Shown piece after piece: positions 9,199-16,395 of a stretch of 24,223 nucleotides of DNA. The DNA is from an uncultured Gammaproteobacteria bacterium (GTDB taxonomy: Bacteria > Pseudomonadota > Gammaproteobacteria > Pseudomonadales > Azotimanducaceae_A). The position numbers were made by a program, and so were the translations under genes. The stretch covers positions 1 to 24,223 of the forward strand of contig CAJWZG010000013.1 of assembly GCA_913049565.1 (NCBI GenBank). The letters are read 5' to 3'. A model generated the notes under the pieces. The model was given only the letters and a program-made list of their open reading frames with translations. It searched no databases and was not told the DNA's origin. Each line of letters begins with the position of its first letter. Positions within the stretch are counted from its first letter, which is position 1.

Positions 9199-10491
9199 TC
9201 AACTACTGCCCTGTGAAACTGCTTCGGGCGAGGCAGTTTTTTTCTTTGCCCGGCTGCGTCGACGCTTACGTAGCGGCTTTGGCAACTCATCAATCAGCGC
9301 TTGCTGCCCAGATTCGTCGACGGCCTGATAACGTGTCCACCAATCGGCGGTGGTGCGAAGGCTCTCATCAGATTCGGCCTGTAAACACAAAAAATCGTAT
9401 CCTGCACGAAAGCGCTTGTGGGTTACTAACCGTGTCAACGAACGAACATTGCGTTTGTGCAATCGCTCCTGAATAACCCAGACTTCCTTGGCAAAACTCC
9501 CAAATCGCCTTGGAATCGCAACATAATCTTGCTGCGCTTTCAGAGAAGCAAATGCAGGGTCTTTATCCGATTCATCCGCATTATTCAGCCGGGCTTTGAA
9601 ATCATCCCAAAGCAAGACGGCTACAAGGAAGCCTGGCGTTACTGAGGCGCCACCATGGATGCGTTCATCGGTATTGCGCATGGCCGCAAGAACGAGTTCG
9701 CTTGTTGGGTCGCAGCAAGGAAAGAGGGCGGTGGCTAGCGACGTTTGTCGCAGCTGTCGCCAAACTGCTTCTGCGTATCCGTTCAAAAAAAGTTTGAGAA
9801 ATTCGTCGAACAAACGTGCCGGGGGAATGGCCTCCATGCGTTTCGCGGTATCGCCGGCCGCTTTTAAAATACTTTTGTCGATGGTGAAGTTCAGCTTCGC
9901 CGAAAAACGCATAGCCCGCAAAATGCGCACAGGGTCCTCGGCTAACCGAGTGCGTGTATCGCCAATAAAGCGCAGTCGTTTTTCTTTGATGTCCTCAACC
10001 CCGCCGACGAAGTCTATGATCTCATTGGTGGTTGGGTCGTAATACAAAGCGTTGGCAGTAAAGTCTCGTCGAAAGGCGTCTTCCTGCAACGTGCCATAGG
10101 CGTTGTCGCGTAAAATCATGCCGCGTTCGTCGTGTACAACTTTATTGGAGATAGACTGTCTAAACGTTGAAACTTCAAACAAGTCCCGACCAAAGCGCAC
10201 ATGCACAATAGGAAAACGACGGCCAACGATACGTGAGCGGCGGAAAAGCTTGCTAACGGTCTCCAGAGGCGCGTTTGTCGCGATGTCGAAGTCTTTTGGC
10301 GCAACTCCGCAGAGTGCATCGCGAACGCAGCCACCAACTAGATAAGCCTGATAGCCGTTGTCGTTCAGTACCTCGATGATTTTGAGCGCGTTCGTGTCGA
10401 CGACTTTGGCGTTGATCGGATGATTTTTGATGCGATCAGGCGTTGGGTTGTCGCCCTTCTTGCGCCTGAAAAAGCCTAACATTCGCTTCAA
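9199..10491 (-). CDS. pcnB: Poly(A) polymerase I
   Basis: This 430-residue class II nucleotidyltransferase adds 3' poly(A) tails that promote RNA decay. The head domain shows YLVGGCVRDAL, then the metal-binding KDFDIATN (Asp67 and Asp69) and the third acidic residue in FEVSTFR (about 106). The neck has RFIGDTRTRLAEDPVRILRAMRFSAKL. The basic C-terminal tail (RKRRRSRAKKK) is typical of PcnB and argues against a CCA-adding enzyme, as does the neighbourhood. The start may be TTG at 10491, overlapping the upstream stop by four bases, or the in-frame ATG at 10482. Its 3' end contains a terminator-shaped hairpin facing the other strand. It follows the CbrB-like regulator as in Pseudomonas. Confidence 0.92.
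   Translation of the reverse strand: MKRMLGFFRRKKGDNPTPDRIKNHPINAKVVDTNALKIIEVLNDNGYQAYLVGGCVRDALCGVAPKDFDIATNAPLETVSKLFRRSRIVGRRFPIVHVRFGRDLFEVSTFRQSISNKVVHDERGMILRDNAYGTLQEDAFRRDFTANALYYDPTTNEIIDFVGGVEDIKEKRLRFIGDTRTRLAEDPVRILRAMRFSAKLNFTIDKSILKAAGDTAKRMEAIPPARLFDEFLKLFLNGYAEAVWRQLRQTSLATALFPCCDPTSELVLAAMRNTDERIHGGASVTPGFLVAVLLWDDFKARLNNADESDKDPAFASLKAQQDYVAIPRRFGSFAKEVWVIQERLHKRNVRSLTRLVTHKRFRAGYDFLCLQAESDESLRTTADWWTRYQAVDESGQQALIDELPKPLRKRRRSRAKKKTASPEAVSQGSS
9216..9243 (+). terminator. Terminator-like hairpin inside the pcnB 3' end, oriented against pcnB
   Basis: On the + strand a 10-base-pair stem (AAACTGCTTC with GAGGCAGTTT, one G-T pair) closes a GGGC tetraloop and runs straight into a T-tract ending at 9243. 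This is a textbook intrinsic terminator shape, but it lies within the coding sequence for the last residues of PcnB, and every annotated gene nearby is on the - strand. On the - strand the stem is followed by CACAGG, not T, so it should not end pcnB transcription. It may stop antisense transcription or may be chance arising from codon choice. Confidence 0.45.
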
Positions 10492-11804
10492 GGGTTTTCG
10501 CGGAGACCGCGTTGCTGGGTCTTTTTACGCGGGATATTCAGTCTTTGTCGGCGCTCCCACAGGCTTTTGCGGCTGATACCTAGTTTTGCGGCCAGCTGAG
10601 TCTCGGTAAGCAAATCTTCATTCTCTTGGACGAACCGGACAAAGTAGTCTTCCAGCGACGTCTCCTTTGGATCTGCGATGGCTTGCTCATCGTTAGTGTG
10701 ATGTGGCGATGGCTCAATCGCTAACAGTGCCTGAGTTATAACTGCGCCGTCATCCGCTAGGATAACGGCCCTCTCGATGGCATTGCTGAGCTCTCGAACG
10801 TTGCCTGGCCAGTGGTATTCAAGCATTGCCTCTTTTGCCTTCTCACCAAGCACGAGACCTAGTTTATCGAGACGTTTGCAGGTTTCTGCGAGCAATCGCT
10901 CGGCCAAATCAATGATGTCTTTACGCCTCCCTCGCAAAGGAGAAAGTTCAAAACAAATGACGTTAAGGCGGTAATACAAGTCTGAACGAAACTCACCATT
11001 CTCGGTGAGCGCCTTGAGATCTTTGTGCGTCGCAGCAATGATGCGTACATCGACAGGCATCGTTTGAGCTTGGCCGACCTTTCGATTTTCCCCTTGCACT
11101 ACTTGTAATAATCGCGCCTGTGCGCTCGAAGGTAGCTCAGCGATTTCGTCGAGAAACAAGGTGCCGCCGGAGGCGGCTTCTACCAATCCAATACTCTCTT
11201 GTTGGCGGTTTTCATAGGCGGCCAAACCAAACAACTCTGCCTCGATCAGATTGGCGGGCACAGTGGCGCAGTTCAGTGTGATTAGTGGTGCATGAGAACG
11301 GTTGCTCGCCGCGTGGATGCCTCGCGCAACCAGCTCTTTGCCTGTTCCTGATTGACCAAGAATGAGCACCGTTGAATCTGTCGGTCCGACTTTTGCGATG
11401 CGTTGCCGCAAGGTGTCCATAACTTCAGAAGAGCCAATCATCTCTACCGGCTCGATGACACTAACCGGTTTACGCACGCTGTAAGAGGTTGCTCGTTCGA
11501 TGGCTGCCATTAAATCGCTGGTTGACGCGGGGAGCGCCAAGTAGTCTTTTGCACCATTTTGCAGGGCTGCAACTGACGCCTTCACTGATGGTTCAGAAGA
11601 TAGGACGATCAGCGGCAGCCGCTCGGCAACGCCGTGCATCGTATCGGCGACTAGTTCTTCAGTCACAATGATGGCGTCTTCGGTAGCGATAAGGTCGAGG
11701 GCCAGAGCATCATGCTCATTAACCTCTATTCCCTGCTCACGCAACGCTCCAGCCATCGACGCGCGCCGCGCTGCATCACTATCAATCATAACAATTCGAG
11801 TCAT
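10488..11804 (-). CDS. CbrB-like AAA+ transcriptional regulator with degenerate receiver and no GAFTGA loop
   Basis: This 438-residue protein has the NtrC-family layout: receiver-like domain (1-~105), AAA+ ATPase (~122-350) and Fis-type helix-turn-helix (~400-430, TETQLAAKLGISRKSLWERRQRL). Walker A GQSGTGKE (150-157), Walker B GGTLFLDEI (213-221), sensor I IIAATHKDL, the arginine-finger segment FRSDLYYRL and sensor II WPGNVREL are intact. The receiver keeps an acidic pair (Asp8, Asp10), but the expected phosphoacceptor site reads IIVTEE (Thr48), and the conserved lysine before proline is Leu91. The usual GAFTGA loop is replaced by LAAYENRQQESI (194-205). Position (gluQ - this - pcnB) and HTH match CbrB of Pseudomonas, but the partner kinase gene cbrA is absent. 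It probably binds DNA and hydrolyses ATP but may not work with sigma-54. Its targets are unknown. Confidence 0.88.
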   Translation of the reverse strand: MTRIVMIDSDAARRASMAGALREQGIEVNEHDALALDLIATEDAIIVTEELVADTMHGVAERLPLIVLSSEPSVKASVAALQNGAKDYLALPASTSDLMAAIERATSYSVRKPVSVIEPVEMIGSSEVMDTLRQRIAKVGPTDSTVLILGQSGTGKELVARGIHAASNRSHAPLITLNCATVPANLIEAELFGLAAYENRQQESIGLVEAASGGTLFLDEIAELPSSAQARLLQVVQGENRKVGQAQTMPVDVRIIAATHKDLKALTENGEFRSDLYYRLNVICFELSPLRGRRKDIIDLAERLLAETCKRLDKLGLVLGEKAKEAMLEYHWPGNVRELSNAIERAVILADDGAVITQALLAIEPSPHHTNDEQAIADPKETSLEDYFVRFVQENEDLLTETQLAAKLGISRKSLWERRQRLNIPRKKTQQRGLRENP

Positions 11805-11883
11805 GAGAAAGAGTCTAGCAGAGAATCACATGAATGAACCCTGCTAACGGGCCTTAGGCTGACGTTTAATCGACTGTTTTCAT

Positions 11884-12771
11884 TCAAGTTTCGAAGGGAT
11901 TTGCGTACGTAGGAAGTGTTGCGGGCACCGCATTGATTTGCCAATTGCTCACGGCCCAATCGATCCACTGGCTAACGGTTAAATCTTCGATTGGGGGGTT
12001 TTGGCCGAGAAAGTACAGAGCACGCTGCAGGTTTTTCTCGGGCATTGAGTTGTCCAGGGCAGGCGCATGAGTTTGTTTCGAGAGTTTGGTCCCGTCAGGA
12101 AAAGTAAGCACCGGTATATGAGCATAGCTCGGCGGCGATAATCCTAGCTGTTCCATCAGAAGCAGCTGAGGCCCGGTCGTAACAAATAGATCTTCGCCTC
12201 TAAGCACATGGCTGTAGTCTTGGCCATCATCGCAAGCGGTGGCGAGGTGATAGGTGACGAGGTCATCCCTGCGCCAAACGATAAAATCCCCGAAATCTCG
12301 TGCAGGGACAAATGAATGCAGGCCGCTAATGTCGTCGCGGAATTGCCTCGACTTCTCGTCGACGAAAAGTCTCATGGCATGGTTCCGTGCCGGTCGACGC
12401 TTATCTCGACAGTGGCCAGGATAAATGAGCTGGTTGGCAAGTTGACGCCTTGAGCAATCGCAGTAGTAGCCCATCTTTGTAAGCGCTTCGCGTGCGGATC
12501 GATAACGATCAGTGTTCTCACTCTGTTTGCGCATTGGGCCGTCGCCTCGTAGCCCATGGACGTGTAAGGCTTGGATAATGTGATCTAAGCCCGCTTGATC
12601 AAATCTGGGCGGATCAATATCGTCTAACCGGACAAACCATGAGCCATCGCGTTGTTTGATATCGCAAAAGCTGGCGAGCGCGGTAACAAGGCTTCCCATA
12701 TGCAGTGGACCAGTAGGCGAGGGAGCAAAGCGCCCGCTAAGGGTCGATGGGGCAAGGCGTTCATTCAGCAT
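11884..12771 (-). CDS. gluQ: Glutamyl-Q tRNA(Asp) synthetase
   Basis: This 295-residue protein is a truncated GluRS paralogue without the anticodon-binding domain. It attaches glutamate to the queuosine base at the wobble position of tRNA(Asp). The start of the catalytic core reads GRFAPSPTGPLHMGS (the HIGH-like motif is HMGS, 24-27), and the KMSKS-like motif is KLSKQ (229-233). The zinc site typical of GluQRS is visible as Cys104, Cys106, Tyr117 and Cys121. The ATG at 12771 has no strong ribosome-binding site, and the gene follows dksA by 25 bases. dksA-gluQ is a very common gammaproteobacterial pair and is likely one operon. Confidence 0.95.
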   Translation of the reverse strand: MLNERLAPSTLSGRFAPSPTGPLHMGSLVTALASFCDIKQRDGSWFVRLDDIDPPRFDQAGLDHIIQALHVHGLRGDGPMRKQSENTDRYRSAREALTKMGYYCDCSRRQLANQLIYPGHCRDKRRPARNHAMRLFVDEKSRQFRDDISGLHSFVPARDFGDFIVWRRDDLVTYHLATACDDGQDYSHVLRGEDLFVTTGPQLLLMEQLGLSPPSYAHIPVLTFPDGTKLSKQTHAPALDNSMPEKNLQRALYFLGQNPPIEDLTVSQWIDWAVSNWQINAVPATLPTYANPFET

Positions 12772-12796
12772 GGTTTAGATCGCTGAAAAATTTCTG

Positions 12797-13285
12797 CTAG
12801 CCGTGCATTTGCCGTTCTTTGATTTCATCAAGCGCCTTGCAATCCACGCACTGGGTGGCTGTAGGGCGAGCTTCCAGTCGGCGAAGTCCAATCTCAATCC
12901 CGCAGGTTTCGCAATAACCGAAGTCGTCGGTTTCGAGTTGATCAATGGTTTTATCAATTTTTTTGATCAACTTGCGTTCGCGGTCGCGAGTGCGAAGCTC
13001 GATGCTAAACTCTTCTTCTTGTGTGGCGCGATCTGCAGGATCGGGAAAATTCGCGGCGTCGTCCTGCATATGGTTGACGGTGCGATCCACTTCTTCCATG
13101 AGCTGTGTGCGCCATTGAATAAGGATGTCGCGTAGGTGCTCCAGCTGGCTTTCGCTCATGTACGCCTCACCACGTTTGGGCTTATATGGCGTAAAGTTTC
13201 GGAACTGCGAATCCTTGGCCGCTGCTTTGCGACGTTTGGTTGGTTCACTTTTTTTGACAGATTTTGCTTTTGCGTCAGCGGCCAT
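12797..13285 (-). CDS. dksA: RNA polymerase-binding transcription factor DksA
   Basis: The product is 162 residues from the ATG at 13285, which has an AAGGA six bases upstream; an in-frame ATG at 13312 would add nine residues but lacks such a site. DksA enters the RNA polymerase secondary channel and, with ppGpp, represses rRNA promoters and activates amino-acid genes. The coiled-coil tip motif [11 protein letters not shown] carries the two functional aspartates (about 82 and 85). A four-cysteine zinc finger is present (Cys125, 128, 146, 149). The basic N-terminal extension (lysine-rich, ~1-30) is longer than in E. coli DksA (151 residues). It heads the minus-strand block and diverges from the aminotransferase gene. 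Confidence 0.96.
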   Translation of the reverse strand: MAADAKAKSVKKSEPTKRRKAAAKDSQFRNFTPYKPKRGEAYMSESQLEHLRDILIQWRTQLMEEVDRTVNHMQDDAANFPDPADRATQEEEFSIELRTRDRERKLIKKIDKTIDQLETDDFGYCETCGIEIGLRRLEARPTATQCVDCKALDEIKERQMHG

Positions 13286-13375
13286 GGTAATTCCTTTATC
13301 ATGCAGTCCCATTCCTGTAGTGGAAGGGCCTCAAAATCAGAAGGGCGCGAAATCTAGCAGATGCTGGAAGCGAAA

Positions 13376-13405
13376 ACTATACCCAGCGTGTTGGGTTTTT
13401 GTTAC
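13376..13405 (-). promoter_or_regulatory. Candidate promoter for dksA
   Basis: On the - strand a TATAGT -10 (13376-13381) is preceded at 18 bases by GTAACA (13400-13405), a 4/6 match to the -35 consensus. It would start transcription about 85 bases before the dksA ATG. This rests on likeness to the sigma-70 consensus only. Confidence 0.35.
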
Positions 13406-13501
13406 CGACATGGGTAATTGTTCATCTGGGCTGTTCAAATTGGTTAAAGTGAGCGATCGCGGTAGGAAACCGGCGAGATGGCAACGTTTGAGGATAAGTC
13501 T

Positions 13502-14671
13502 ATGTTTTCTGCCCGCTCTAAGAAAATCACCCCCTTCGCCGTGATGCAACTAGCGCACCGCGCCAGTGAATTAGAGGCCATCGGGCAAAGCGTTGTCCAC
13601 TTTGAGGTTGGTGAGCCGGATTTTGCGACCGCCGAGCCAGTCATGGCTGCAGCCAAGCAAGCGATTGATGCAGGGCGGACTAAATACACTAACGCCCAAG
13701 GGATACCTGAGCTTCGTGAACGCATCGCGGGGTACTATGCGGAACAGGGCGTCGAGGTCGCATCAAACCGTATCTTGGTGACTAGCGGCGCAAGCGGTGG
13801 TCTAACCTTGTTATCAGCTTTGCTCTTGAACCCGGATGACGAGCTGTTAATCACGGATCCGGGCTATCCGTGCAACGATGTGTTTGCGCGCCTCGTCGGA
13901 GCCCAGCCTAAGACGATTCGAGTTTCTGCCGAGAACCGCTTTCAACCAACACTTGACGACTTTAAGGGTGCATGGCGCGAGCAAACCAAGGCAGCGTTGC
14001 TAGCCTCGCCCGGAAATCCAACGGGGACCATGCTTGCAGCACATGATCTGTCAGCCATGGTCGCGCATGCAAACCAGAACAGTGGCTTTATTATTCTCGA
14101 TGAAATCTATCAAGGCTTAAGTCACCAAGAGGTAGCCTATTCGACCGGGCTGGCTATTGAGGATGATTTGTACATCTTGAACAGTTTCTCCAAGTATTTT
14201 GGTATGACTGGTTGGCGGCTTGGCTGGGTAGTGGTACCGGACCAAGCCATAAAACCGATCACTAAGCTCGCCCAAAATCTGTTTATCTCGCCGAATGCTC
14301 CGGCCCAGTATGCCGCGCTGGCGGCTTTTGACAACGCTGCTATGTCGATTCATGAGCAGCGGCGGCGAGCGTTTAAGCGACGCGCGACGCTTTTGGGCGA
14401 TGGCCTTAGTACCTTGGGGTTTCAGATTCCGGTTCTGCCAGATGGAGCCTTCTATCACTACGTTGACATCAGCCACACGGGCATGGCCAGTAGCGATTTT
14501 TGCTGGAAACTCATCGAGGAATTTCAGGTTGCTACTACGCCGGGTACGGATTTTGGTGTGCATCGAGCGGACCAATATGTGCGGTTTGCATACACCACAA
14601 GCGAAGAAGCCATCATCACAGGGCTAGAACGAATATCGCAAGCTTTGAGAGTTTGGGGTATCGCGCAGTGA
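13502..14671 (+). CDS. Pyridoxal phosphate-dependent aminotransferase, class I/II (AspB-like)
   Basis: This fold-type I aminotransferase has 389 residues from the ATG at 13502, which has a GAGGA seven bases upstream. An ATG at 13478 with a weaker AGGA would add eight residues. Family motifs are FEVGEPDF near the N-terminus, YTNAQGIPELRERIA, SPGNPTG (Asn about 172), LDEIYQGL (Asp about 200), SFSKYFGMTGWRLGW (cofactor lysine about 231) and VRFAYTT (carboxylate-binding arginine about 361). Substrates cannot be assigned with confidence. A similar aminotransferase lies beside dksA in Pseudomonas aeruginosa. Its stop overlaps the sfsA start by four bases. Confidence 0.88.
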   Translation: MFSARSKKITPFAVMQLAHRASELEAIGQSVVHFEVGEPDFATAEPVMAAAKQAIDAGRTKYTNAQGIPELRERIAGYYAEQGVEVASNRILVTSGASGGLTLLSALLLNPDDELLITDPGYPCNDVFARLVGAQPKTIRVSAENRFQPTLDDFKGAWREQTKAALLASPGNPTGTMLAAHDLSAMVAHANQNSGFIILDEIYQGLSHQEVAYSTGLAIEDDLYILNSFSKYFGMTGWRLGWVVVPDQAIKPITKLAQNLFISPNAPAQYAALAAFDNAAMSIHEQRRRAFKRRATLLGDGLSTLGFQIPVLPDGAFYHYVDISHTGMASSDFCWKLIEEFQVATTPGTDFGVHRADQYVRFAYTTSEEAIITGLERISQALRVWGIAQ

Positions 14672-15375
14672 ACCTGCCACCGCTTCAGCGCGGCACGCTA
14701 GTGCGACGTTACAAAAGATTTCTTGCCGACATTGAGACGATAGAGGGTGAGGTGATCACCGTTCATTGTCCCAACACAGGGGCTATGACTGGGTGCGCCG
14801 AGCCTGGAAGCCCGGCCTACTATTCGTTCTCAGACAACCCCAAACGCAAGTATCCATGCACATTGGAAATTATCGAAACGCCTGACGGTTTGGTCAGCGT
14901 GAACACCGGGCGAGCGAATACGCTTGTGGGTGAGGCCTTGGCTGCAAGGGTAATTGGGCCGTTAGCTGATTTTCACAGCATCAAAGCCGAAGCCAAAATT
15001 CCAGATGGTGGTGGGCGTTTTGATTTTCTACTGCGCGATCGGCGCGGTAAAAGTGCATTCGTCGAGGTTAAGAGCGTAACGCTTCATATTCATTCAGGTG
15101 TTGGTCAGTTTCCAGACGCCGTTAGCGAGCGAGCCTTGAAGCACGTTACTGCCTTGCAAAGAATGGTGAGTATAGGTCACCGCGGAGTGCTGATTTTTTG
15201 TGCCCAGCACTGTGGGATCGAGCAAGTGAGCCCGGCGAGCATTGTCGACCCCGCGTATGCTTTGGGTTTGATCGAGGCGATAGACAAAGGTGTCGAAGTT
15301 TATGCGATGGGTTGTGCTACAGATTTGCGGACTATGAAAATCGATCGTCAAATAGAGTTTAGCCCTAAAGGTTAA
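14668..15375 (+). CDS. sfsA: DNA/RNA nuclease SfsA-family protein (sugar fermentation stimulation protein)
   Basis: The 235-residue product closely follows E. coli SfsA: PPLQRGTLVRRYKRFLAD, HCPNTGAMTGCAEPG, SDNPKRKYPCTLE, FDFLL...FVEVKSVTL and FPDAVSERALKHV. The D...EVK arrangement is of the PD-(D/E)XK nuclease type. The biological role is poorly known; E. coli sfsA was named for a maltose-fermentation effect. The start is the GTG at 14668, overlapping the aminotransferase stop as GTGA. The frame is open further upstream to 14500, but that segment lies within the aminotransferase gene and has no SfsA similarity. The stop codon overlaps the stop of the convergent kinase gene in a TTAA. Confidence 0.93.
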   Translation: MNLPPLQRGTLVRRYKRFLADIETIEGEVITVHCPNTGAMTGCAEPGSPAYYSFSDNPKRKYPCTLEIIETPDGLVSVNTGRANTLVGEALAARVIGPLADFHSIKAEAKIPDGGGRFDFLLRDRRGKSAFVEVKSVTLHIHSGVGQFPDAVSERALKHVTALQRMVSIGHRGVLIFCAQHCGIEQVSPASIVDPAYALGLIEAIDKGVEVYAMGCATDLRTMKIDRQIEFSPKG

Positions 15376-16355
15376 GGCTTTAACGCTTGATAGTCCGCGA
15401 CGCTGGGTAAACGCGCGCCAAACTGAGTAATGACTTTTGCCGCAGCCCGATTTGCGAATTTAGCGGCATCGGATGAACTAGCACCCTGTAATTTTGCGGC
15501 TAAACAGGCCCCAGCGAAAATGTCTCCGGCACCATTCGTGTCGAGCGGCTTAACGGATTCGCCTTGCACATGCCAAGCACCCTCTGCGTTAATCACTTGA
15601 GCACCTGACGCTCCAAGGGTAACAAACAATTCTTTAGCGATATCACGCAACTCGGCAATCGCCACATCAAGCCGGTCTGTATTAGCCCAGGCCAGCGCCT
15701 CGTCGCTATTACAAAATAAGGTCTCAACACCGTTACCAAGTATCTGGTTCAGACCATCACGGCAGAAATTAATCATCGAGACATCGCTTAGCGTTAAGGC
15801 AACGCCGGTGCCGGCCTCATTGGCAGACTGACGGCTGAACGAAGCGGTCGCGCTACTCAACTCGGAAGCCGCTAAGTAACCCTCTATGTATAGGCAACGT
15901 GCGCTTTGAATTTCTTCGACATTGACAAGATCCTGATCGAGTTCGCTCGATACGCCTAGGTTCGTGCACATGGTTCTCTGTGCGTCGGGCGTCACCATGA
16001 CTAGGCATTGGCCTGAACGGCGATCATCGGTTGCGGGCTCAGATATTGGTGAGGTAGAGATGCCTGCTGATGTCATTTCGGTGTAGAAATGGTGGCCGTT
16101 ATGGTCGTCCGCGAGTTTGCAGACATAGCTACTGGATAGGCCTAGAGCCTGAGCTGCGAAAATAGTGTTTGCAGCTGAGCCTCCGCTGGCCTTGCGCATC
16201 GGTCGGTCACCGAGTCTGGTCACCAGATTAGCCATTTGGGGGGTGCCCACTAAAGTCATTAGACCCTTAGCCAAGCCTTGCTCAGATAAAAACGCATCAT
16301 CAACTTCAACATCGGTATCGACTAGGGCATTGCCCAAAGCATAAAGATCCAGCAT
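15372..16355 (-). CDS. PfkB-family carbohydrate kinase (adenosine kinase-like)
   Basis: This 327-residue protein has the ribokinase/PfkB signatures: an N-terminal ALGNALVDTDVEVDD, the glycine pair GGSAANTIFAAQALG (about 58-72), and the C-terminal DTNGAGDIFAGACLAAKL (272-289), where Asp278 is the catalytic base. The combination resembles the gammaproteobacterial PfkB kinases annotated as adenosine kinase, but the substrate cannot be proven from sequence. The ATG at 16355 is preceded by a strong AAGGAAGGAAG. It lies 40 bases downstream of hemL on the same strand and ends against sfsA with overlapping stop codons. No good terminator is seen in the convergent junction. Confidence 0.88.
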   Translation of the reverse strand: MLDLYALGNALVDTDVEVDDAFLSEQGLAKGLMTLVGTPQMANLVTRLGDRPMRKASGGSAANTIFAAQALGLSSSYVCKLADDHNGHHFYTEMTSAGISTSPISEPATDDRRSGQCLVMVTPDAQRTMCTNLGVSSELDQDLVNVEEIQSARCLYIEGYLAASELSSATASFSRQSANEAGTGVALTLSDVSMINFCRDGLNQILGNGVETLFCNSDEALAWANTDRLDVAIAELRDIAKELFVTLGASGAQVINAEGAWHVQGESVKPLDTNGAGDIFAGACLAAKLQGASSSDAAKFANRAAAKVITQFGARLPSVADYQALKP

Positions 16356-16395
16356 GTGCTTCCTTCCTTAATAAATGCGCAGTTAGATTCGCGAG

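Noticed and set aside
9075..9293. Open frame extending the deoxynucleoside kinase upstream by 73 codons
   Set aside because: It overlaps the end of pcnB, shows no similarity to kinase N-termini or to FolK, and the normal family length is reached from the ATG at 9074.
11816..11846. Inverted repeat TAGCAG...CTGCTA upstream of the regulator
   Set aside because: It has only six pairs with a loop of about 19 bases; too weak to call an operator or terminator.
13125..13544. 139-codon + strand frame over the dksA 5' part and the intergenic region
   Set aside because: It has no domain, overlaps dksA antisense and the aminotransferase start in another frame, and has no ribosome-binding site.
14500..14667. 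Upstream in-frame extension of sfsA
   Set aside because: It lies within the aminotransferase coding sequence in another frame; SfsA similarity begins exactly at the GTG at 14668.
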